This document shows positions 13,793 through 18,718 of a stretch of DNA of 18,718 bases, one piece after another. The stretch spans positions 1 through 18,718 of the forward strand of contig DQFC01000027.1 in assembly GCA_003531665.1 (NCBI GenBank), read 5' to 3'. The position numbers were made by a program, and so were the translations under genes. The notes below the pieces were generated by a model. That model saw nothing but the letters and a program-made list of their open reading frames with translations. It made no database searches and was not told the DNA's origin. Source of the DNA: Candidatus Collierbacteria bacterium. Its GTDB lineage: Bacteria > Patescibacteriota > Microgenomatia > UBA1400 > MFAQ01. How positions within the stretch are numbered: the first letter of the stretch is position 1; the number at the start of each line of letters is the position of its first letter.

Positions 13793-15658
13793 ATGGACCC
13801 ACAAAATCCTTTGAATCAATCTTCGAGCCAGCCATTAACTCCGGATCCGATAACTCCAGATCCAATATTGACCCCTCCCCCTTCTTCTTTTGCCTCTCCT
13901 CTTCCCGTTGCTCCTTTTACTCCGGAGAACAATATTCCACCTGTTTCGGAACCATTTACCCCGGTAACCACCACAACGACTACTACTCCATCCGAAACCA
14001 TGACTTCGACAGTCACACCATCTGTTACCCCGCTTGAAACCATTGCTCCGGTAACGAGTACCACTACCACGACGACCACCACCCCAACTCCTTTGCCGGA
14101 AGCACCGGCAGAAGCTCAATGGTCGGAACAAAAGCCGAAGAGTAAGACTCCTCAGATTCTCATGGGTGTTTTGGCGTTGTTTCTAGTCGTTGGAGCGGCA
14201 GTGGGAGCATATTTTGTATCAAGTAGGGTAAGTAGTCGGCAAGCGGTGGCACCTACAGCACCGGAAAGCGAGCCATTGGCTTCTTCTTCTGATTGTTCAA
14301 ATATCACTGGTGCATGTAAAGGGCTTAATGAAGGAGATACGTGTGGCACTAACAAAAAATGTAGAACTGTTGCCCCAGGTACTTTGTACTCGTGCATTTG
14401 TGAAACTGTGAGTGGGGGAAGCAGTAGTAGTGGTGGGGCAACTGTTTGTGGAGATGTGGGAACTTCCGGAAAATGTGGAGCCGAAGGTAAGTGTCCAACC
14501 GGGCAAAAATGTACAAGAGTTGGTGGTCCAGATGATTTTGAGTGTCAGGTTAACAGCGAATGCAGTGGGGGTGGGGGTAGCTCGTCTTCCGGTGGGGGCG
14601 GAGGGGGTAGCTCGTCTTCCGGTGGGGGCGGAGGGGGAGGTGGTGGAGGACTTTCATGCGCGACCTCATGTCCAGGAACGGTATCAAATGGAGCGTGTGA
14701 AGCCGGACTGCGGCCACTGTCATGTGCTAACTGTTGCAGTGGCGGTGGGAGCAGTAGTAGTGGAGGATCTTGCACAACCGCCAGAATCACGGCAAAGATT
14801 AAATTTTCCAAGACAGGAAAGGTGGCTGTCTATTCTCAGTCTGCCACACAATTTCGGGCAGATATTAAGCTGACCGGACCAAAAACCATATTACTCGGCG
14901 ATGTATTAATTGATAATAAAGTAGCCACGGTTACAAAAACGTTTGATGTAGTAGCCGGTCAAGAATATGATTATTCCTTTCAGGTTATTTATCCTAGCCC
15001 TGTGGGAAAGAAGCCTGCGTATGGTTGGAATCCTCCACCGGTAGCAGGACAATGTGGGCCAAAAAATAATCCGGGTACCGGAGCAGGAAAGTGTGGGGCG
15101 AGGATAAACATAAACTCATTGCTGGATTATGCAAAAGCCAAGGCAAATATTACCGGTATCAAGGCAGGAACTACCGAAGCCAATATTCAATGTTGGAGTG
15201 ATCCGGTTGAGTCACCACCGGACCCAATATCAGATTATGATTACAATGACTTTGCGCTAGTCTTTGGTTACGTCGGGGGAAGTAGTTCGAGCAGTTCATC
15301 AAGCTCTTCCTCTTCCAGTAGCAGTTCCAGTAGTTCGTCCAGCGCTACCTCGTTGGCTGCATGTTTGGATATCAAGATTTACTCTATGAAGACAGATGGC
15401 ACGTACAACACCACTCCTTTGACAACAGCCCAATTGGGTGCGTTAAAACAAGGCGACAAAATCAGAATGGCGATTAGGGCCAATAAAGCAAATCTGAAAG
15501 CCAGATTTAGAATTGTGATCGATGAGAAGGTAGAGGAACCGCTTTGGAGAAGCAGAACTGGATTCACGGATGCAGCCAAGAGAATCTCGTACTATGACTA
15601 TACCGTCACAAAACCAGGGGATTATATATTTAGAGGCCAAGTTAGCACCAAACCATAA
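13793..15658 (+). CDS. Cys-rich anchored surface protein with poly-Thr, poly-Gly and poly-Ser linkers
   Basis: The protein has 621 residues. Residues 1-115 are a Pro/Thr-rich tail with runs of seven and eight Thr, followed by a basic stretch and one membrane helix (about 121-142). The tail should be cytoplasmic and the rest outside. Then come a box VAPTAPESEP (152-161) shared with the next gene and two Cys-rich modules (about 167-205 and 218-260). Gly/Ser linkers, including two copies of a 10-residue GSSSSGGGGG unit, lead to a third Cys-rich patch. A beta domain (about 325-494) ends with DYDYNDFALVFGYV, an Asp-rich loop of possible Ca-binding type. A 21-serine linker (497-517) leads to a C-terminal domain (LTTAQLGALKQGDKIRMAI) that resembles a domain recurring in Microgenomates surface proteins, from memory. 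No Shine-Dalgarno is visible. Function is inferred as surface display. Confidence 0.8.
   Translation: MDPQNPLNQSSSQPLTPDPITPDPILTPPPSSFASPLPVAPFTPENNIPPVSEPFTPVTTTTTTTPSETMTSTVTPSVTPLETIAPVTSTTTTTTTTPTPLPEAPAEAQWSEQKPKSKTPQILMGVLALFLVVGAAVGAYFVSSRVSSRQAVAPTAPESEPLASSSDCSNITGACKGLNEGDTCGTNKKCRTVAPGTLYSCICETVSGGSSSSGGATVCGDVGTSGKCGAEGKCPTGQKCTRVGGPDDFECQVNSECSGGGGSSSSGGGGGGSSSSGGGGGGGGGGLSCATSCPGTVSNGACEAGLRPLSCANCCSGGGSSSSGGSCTTARITAKIKFSKTGKVAVYSQSATQFRADIKLTGPKTILLGDVLIDNKVATVTKTFDVVAGQEYDYSFQVIYPSPVGKKPAYGWNPPPVAGQCGPKNNPGTGAGKCGARININSLLDYAKAKANITGIKAGTTEANIQCWSDPVESPPDPISDYDYNDFALVFGYVGGSSSSSSSSSSSSSSSSSSSSSATSLAACLDIKIYSMKTDGTYNTTPLTTAQLGALKQGDKIRMAIRANKANLKARFRIVIDEKVEEPLWRSRTGFTDAAKRISYYDYTVTKPGDYIFRGQVSTKP
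14573..14632 (+). repeat. 30-bp tandem repeat, two exact copies, coding
   Basis: A unit of 30 bases beginning GGGGGTAGCTCGTCTTCCGG is repeated exactly at 14573-14602 and 14603-14632. It encodes the flexible linker GSSSSGGGGG twice. Exact identity at DNA level points to a recent duplication, so copy number may vary between strains. Confidence 0.92.
15281..15343 (+). repeat. 21-codon poly-serine tract
   Basis: Twenty-one consecutive Ser codons use all six codons: AGT 7, AGC 4, TCC 4, TCG 2, TCA 2, TCT 2. The TCN and AGY sets are interspersed, so the tract is a protein-level repeat, not a simple DNA repeat. Confidence 0.95.
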
Positions 15659-15664
15659 AGAGGC

Positions 15665-16696
15665 ATGAATACAAACAAGAAAAAAATATTAGCGGTAGTC
15701 TCTTTACTATTGATCATGATATTTGCCGGAGCCGCTGTGATGGTATCTCTCAGGACAAGCTCTCAACAACAAGTTGCCCCTACAGCCCCCGAAAGTGAGC
15801 CGATGGCGGCAGAAGATTTTGCCGATGAGGCCGATATCCCGAGCGACGAGGAAGAAGCTAGTATGGCCTTGGCCGGAACCAAAAAGCCTCTCTGTGGATC
15901 ATGTAATGCCACGACTAACTGCGTAAGTGGGCTAGTTTGCGACCCAGCTGACAAACGGTGTAAGAAAAATGTAAACACTACTATTTGCTGGGATAAAGGA
16001 ACTGCGTGTATAGCGAGAGCGGCAGCCGTATGTGTACCCAGTGGAGTGCTTGTTTGTGATCCAGATTGTCCCACTGCATGCGGAACGGCAGCTTCAACCA
16101 TTTCTACCTGTACCAACTCTTGTGGGGTTGCCGCTACTAAGTCGTGTGCCGCAACAGCGGCGTGCGGAGTAGACGGCGAGTGGAGTGAGTGGAGTGAGTG
16201 TAGTGCTACAGCGTGTGGAACATCCGGTACCAAAACCAGAACATGCAACAACCCGGCTCCGGCAAATGGGGGCGCTGAATGCACCATGGATGATGGTAGG
16301 CTGACGACACCGACGACGCGAACCGAAACATCCGAGTGCAACGCGGCGGCGTGTGGTTGTACTCCCTCTGGAGTGATAACTTGTAGCCCTGGTTGTCCTA
16401 CCACTTGTGGACTTGCAGCCTCGACCATTTCTACATGTACGAATTCCTGTGGTGCTGATGCCACCAGGTCGTGTCCTGCTACGGCAGCATGTGCAGGTGG
16501 TGCGACGGCCGAACCGACAGCTACACCGACACCGACAGCTACACCGACAGCGGAACCAACGACTGCCGCCCCAACTTCAGGTCAGGCTGCTCGTCCGACA
16601 GTTCTTCCCGAAACGGGAATACTCGATTTCCCAGGCGTAGCCGCCTTTGGTGGCGGACTGCTTCTAGCGGTCATAGGAATCCTGCTAGCCTTATAG
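15665..16696 (+). CDS. surface protein with thrombospondin type-1 domain and LPETG end
   Basis: The protein has 343 residues. An N-terminal signal anchor (about 8-28) is followed by VAPTAPESEP (37-46), an acidic spacer (49-65) and a Cys-rich module (75-120). A 45-residue Cys-rich repeat (123-167) precedes a thrombospondin type-1-like domain (170-230) with WSEWSEC (173-179), CGTSGTKTRTC (184-194) and six cysteines. A second copy of the 45-residue repeat (232-276; 34 of 45 identical) follows. A stalk of Thr/Pro/Ala (280-311) leads to LPETG (314-318), a hydrophobic segment and the end LLAL, without the usual basic tail. LPETG is the sortase A recognition type, but no sortase gene is in the window. 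It starts six bases after the previous stop. Likely an adhesin or matrix protein; the domain calls come from motifs only. Confidence 0.8.
   Translation: MNTNKKKILAVVSLLLIMIFAGAAVMVSLRTSSQQQVAPTAPESEPMAAEDFADEADIPSDEEEASMALAGTKKPLCGSCNATTNCVSGLVCDPADKRCKKNVNTTICWDKGTACIARAAAVCVPSGVLVCDPDCPTACGTAASTISTCTNSCGVAATKSCAATAACGVDGEWSEWSECSATACGTSGTKTRTCNNPAPANGGAECTMDDGRLTTPTTRTETSECNAAACGCTPSGVITCSPGCPTTCGLAASTISTCTNSCGADATRSCPATAACAGGATAEPTATPTPTATPTAEPTTAAPTSGQAARPTVLPETGILDFPGVAAFGGGLLLAVIGILLAL
16031..16492 (+). repeat. pair of 45-residue Cys-rich repeats flanking the thrombospondin domain
   Basis: The copies lie at 16031-16165 and 16358-16492 and share the core TISTCTNSCG plus eight aligned cysteines; 34 of 45 residues are identical. 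Many codons differ synonymously, so this is an older duplication under protein-level constraint. Confidence 0.88.
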
Positions 16697-16704
16697 CCTA
16701 AGGA

Positions 16705-18162
16705 ATGAGAAAGGTACTTATGCTCTTGCGCAAGTGGGTGTTTGGTGTCATCTTGGTCGGTTTGAGCACTTATCTTTTCTTTTTCCGGCTGGATTACCCC
16801 GAGAATCTTATTTTTGATGAGACATATCACATCCCTTCTGCACAGAAATATCTTTCTGGTGTTTTTTTTCAGGAGAACCACCCTCCACTCGGAAAACTAT
16901 TGATCGCTGCTGGAGAACTGATTTTTAACAGCGATGGCAACCACAATCAGTTGATTAGTATGAATAAAGTCGACGGTGACGTTGAGAAGATCGGGTATTT
17001 TGGTTATCGTTTTTTTTCGGCTCTTTTCGGAATAGGCTCGATCCTGTTATTTTATTTGCTACTATCCACAATAATCAAGAACAAGGTGATCGCTGGCGGA
17101 GTGAGTTTGGTGGCCTCTCTGGATAATGGGTTTTTGGTGCAGTCTCGGGCGGCGATGCTTGATAGCTTTTTGATTTTTTTTATTTTATTTAGCTTATTCT
17201 GTTCATGGTATCTGGCAGAGAAGAATAATAATAGATGGCAACTACTTCTTTGGTCGACCTTTTTGGGCTTATCGATTGCTGGAGCAGTGCTGATAAAACA
17301 TACCGGTCTAATTACACTCTTACCGATGATCTTTTGTCTTTGGGAGTTGAGGAGGCGAGGATGGGAAGTGGTTGTTTGTGTTCTGGCATTAATACTGACT
17401 ACTTTTTCAGTTGTCTATGTGGGAGTCTGGAAAACACACTATCAAATTGCCGACAAGGTTGTTTCTGAGAATTATTATGAAACTAATGAAGAGATAAGAG
17501 CTGTCATCCTGGATGGTAAGGGCGGCTTCTGGAAAAGTACGGTCGCTCAGATAGCGGAGGGATGGAAATTTAGTGAAAACTATAACTTGGGAGTACCCAA
17601 GCTGGATTTGTGCAAGGTGGATGAAATAGGGTCCCCGTGGTACTATTGGCCGATGGGAGGGAGAGCTATAAATTTCCGGTGGGAAGAGGCTGGTCCAGAG
17701 ACTTATCGATATATCTATCTTATGGGCAACCCAATGACATGGTTTATGTCTCTACTGGGTGCAATATATGGAACTGCGATTACTATATCGATGTCTATTG
17801 GGTGGGTAAAGAACGAAAAGCATTTGACTGCGATTGGAGGACTAACCATAATTTACTGGGCATATCTTCTGACGCTTTCAACCATTCACAGAGTGATGTA
17901 CCTTTACCACTATTTTCCGGCTTTATTCATCGGCTTAATTCTTTTTGCCCTGAATCTGGAAAGCTTTTACGAACGAAGCCATTATGTATACAAATCTTTG
18001 GTAGTGAAGATAATATTATCCGTGGTGGTACTCCTTACAATAATAGCTTTTCTTGCTTACAAACCGCTTACCTACTACGAGCCAATCAAAAATGAACAGT
18101 TTGAGAAGCTAAAACTACTCCCTGTTTGGGACCTGAAATCGATTGGGGAGGTAGATCCATGA
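16705..18162 (+). CDS. protein O-mannosyltransferase family (GT39/PMT-like) membrane glycosyltransferase
   Basis: The protein has 485 residues and roughly 10-11 membrane helices of GT-C fold. The first outer loop carries FDETYH with the Asp-Glu pair at 38-39, which in this family is the catalytic/acceptor-binding site. HPPLGK (59-64) is a hallmark of PMT enzymes. SPWYYWPMGGRAINFRW (near 310) matches the second conserved loop. PMT enzymes transfer mannose from a polyprenyl-phosphate-mannose donor to Ser/Thr of exported proteins. Its place directly behind two Ser/Thr-rich surface proteins suggests these as substrates. The start at 16705 has AAGGA immediately before it (no spacing). The ATG at 16720 has GAAAGG five bases upstream and may be the true start. 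The stop overlaps the next gene by ATGA. Confidence 0.82.
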   Translation: MRKVLMLLRKWVFGVILVGLSTYLFFFRLDYPENLIFDETYHIPSAQKYLSGVFFQENHPPLGKLLIAAGELIFNSDGNHNQLISMNKVDGDVEKIGYFGYRFFSALFGIGSILLFYLLLSTIIKNKVIAGGVSLVASLDNGFLVQSRAAMLDSFLIFFILFSLFCSWYLAEKNNNRWQLLLWSTFLGLSIAGAVLIKHTGLITLLPMIFCLWELRRRGWEVVVCVLALILTTFSVVYVGVWKTHYQIADKVVSENYYETNEEIRAVILDGKGGFWKSTVAQIAEGWKFSENYNLGVPKLDLCKVDEIGSPWYYWPMGGRAINFRWEEAGPETYRYIYLMGNPMTWFMSLLGAIYGTAITISMSIGWVKNEKHLTAIGGLTIIYWAYLLTLSTIHRVMYLYHYFPALFIGLILFALNLESFYERSHYVYKSLVVKIILSVVVLLTIIAFLAYKPLTYYEPIKNEQFEKLKLLPVWDLKSIGEVDP

Positions 18163-18718
18163 AAAAGGTGGCAATTGTTGGAGGAGGTTTTACGGGCCTA
18201 AGTAGCGCGGTGTACTTGGCGGACAAGGGGGTGGTTCCGATTGTCTTTGAGACAAGTAATTCATGTGGAGGACTGTCCAAAGGATTTGGACCTTCAGCTA
18301 GTTCAGGAAAGGTTTCTTGGAAATGGAGATTAGAGAACTTCTATCACCACATCTTTACAAACGACCGCGAGATTATTGAGTTGGCGACGAAGGTAGGGTG
18401 TGCACTAGACATAAATAGCCCGTTGACTACAAGTTTTTTCCGCTCCAAAGAAATAGAGCTGGACTCTCCATTTTCTCTATTAAAATTTTCCGGTATTAGC
18501 TTCTATTCGAGACTTCGAATGGGCATTGGACTCATGATCCTGAAGCTAATTCCAAATGGATTGTTTCTGGAAAAATACAAGGCGGTCAAGGTATTGCCAA
18601 AGCTCTTAGGGGGAGAGGGCTATAGAACAATTTGGGAAAAATTGCTCAAGGCGAAGTTTGGACCTTTTGTGGATGAAGTAAATCTGGCCTGGTTTTGGAG
18701 CCGAGTAGCAAAGAGAAC
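18159..18718 (+). CDS. FAD/NAD(P)-dependent oxidoreductase (amine-oxidase-like), cut by the window edge
   Basis: An open frame of 186 codons runs to the edge. The start KKVAIVGGGFTGLSSAVYLA contains the GxGxxG dinucleotide-binding motif, with Glu of VFE about 20 residues on as the ribose-binding acid. The next part (FGPSASSGKVSWKWRLENFY, then HHIFTNDREIIELA) resembles protoporphyrinogen-oxidase or phytoene-desaturase-like flavoproteins. These also occur beside glycosyltransferases in surface-glycan clusters. The ATG overlaps the mannosyltransferase stop by four bases (ATGA), so the two are translationally coupled, and GGGGAGG upstream is a good ribosome site. The substrate cannot be told; a role in making or modifying a lipid-linked sugar donor is a guess from position. 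Confidence 0.8.
   Translation, partial: MKKVAIVGGGFTGLSSAVYLADKGVVPIVFETSNSCGGLSKGFGPSASSGKVSWKWRLENFYHHIFTNDREIIELATKVGCALDINSPLTTSFFRSKEIELDSPFSLLKFSGISFYSRLRMGIGLMILKLIPNGLFLEKYKAVKVLPKLLGGEGYRTIWEKLLKAKFGPFVDEVNLAWFWSRVAKR

Noticed and set aside
14573..14632. CRISPR-like or mobile repeat
   Set aside because: Only two adjacent copies without spacers, in frame within a coding linker.
14412..14873. 153-residue open frame in another phase of the 13793 gene
   Set aside because: A frame shadow caused by Gly/Ser codon runs. The main frame has consistent domains and linkers.
16190..16202. GAGTG direct repeats as a regulatory half-site array (CIRCE-like)
   Set aside because: They encode the WSEWSEC motif and lie inside a gene, with no inverted partner.
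15763..16464. Long 233-residue open frame on the minus strand
   Set aside because: It is the antisense shadow of the Ala/Cys/Thr-rich surface protein. It has no start signal, and its His/Val/Ala repeats mirror the sense codons.

Overview
The window looks like a fragment of a Candidate Phyla Radiation (Patescibacteria) genome, most likely from the Microgenomates group. The reasons are reduced housekeeping proteins (a 242-residue HrcA, a 151-residue GrpE, a cysteine-free DnaJ), a very compact layout, and a set of membrane-anchored Cys-, Thr- and Ser-rich surface proteins of a style common in that group. TGA is used as a stop (dnaK, pilO and the mannosyltransferase gene), so the code is the ordinary bacterial one and not the UGA=Gly code of Gracilibacteria. 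The lineage is inferred from gene style, not from a marker phylogeny.

Left part (1-4921). The 5' end of an unidentified minus-strand gene is cut by the window edge. A small orphan membrane-protein gene (285-758, plus) follows, with its own promoters, Shine-Dalgarno sequence and a strong terminator. Then comes the complete heat-shock operon hrcA-grpE-dnaK-dnaJ on the minus strand. A CIRCE operator sits on the hrcA promoter and ends one base before the hrcA start codon.

Middle (4922-10662). A membrane-anchored GH39-like glycosidase diverges from hrcA. A minus-strand unit murJ-lepA-orphan (lipid II flippase, EF4, a 165-residue unknown) ends at a hairpin shared with the glycosidase gene. rpsT (S20) diverges from murJ.

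Right part (10705-18718, all plus). The pilN-pilO pair of a type IV pilus inner-membrane platform comes first. It is followed by a 162-base leader, a small membrane protein and a fibronectin-III surface protein. From 13793 a second unit encodes two Cys-rich anchored surface proteins, a GT39-type protein O-mannosyltransferase, and the start of an FAD-dependent oxidoreductase that runs off the edge. One surface protein has a 21-serine linker. The other has a thrombospondin type-1 domain and a C-terminal LPETG. Gaps of 6, 8 and -4 bases suggest co-transcription. The simplest reading is a surface-display cassette in which the mannosyltransferase decorates the Ser/Thr-rich stalks made beside it.

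A recurring feature is the near absence of Shine-Dalgarno sequences at unit-leading housekeeping genes. Instead a -10-like hexamer lies about 6 bases before the start codon (hrcA, murJ, rpsT, pilN, the glycosidase, probably dnaJ and dnaK), which predicts leaderless mRNAs. The two orphan genes and the 12069 gene carry strong Shine-Dalgarno sequences instead. There is no gene-free stretch above 300 bases; the longest is 52-284 (233 bases, with promoters and a REP-like palindrome). I saw no tRNA, rRNA, CRISPR array or insertion sequence.
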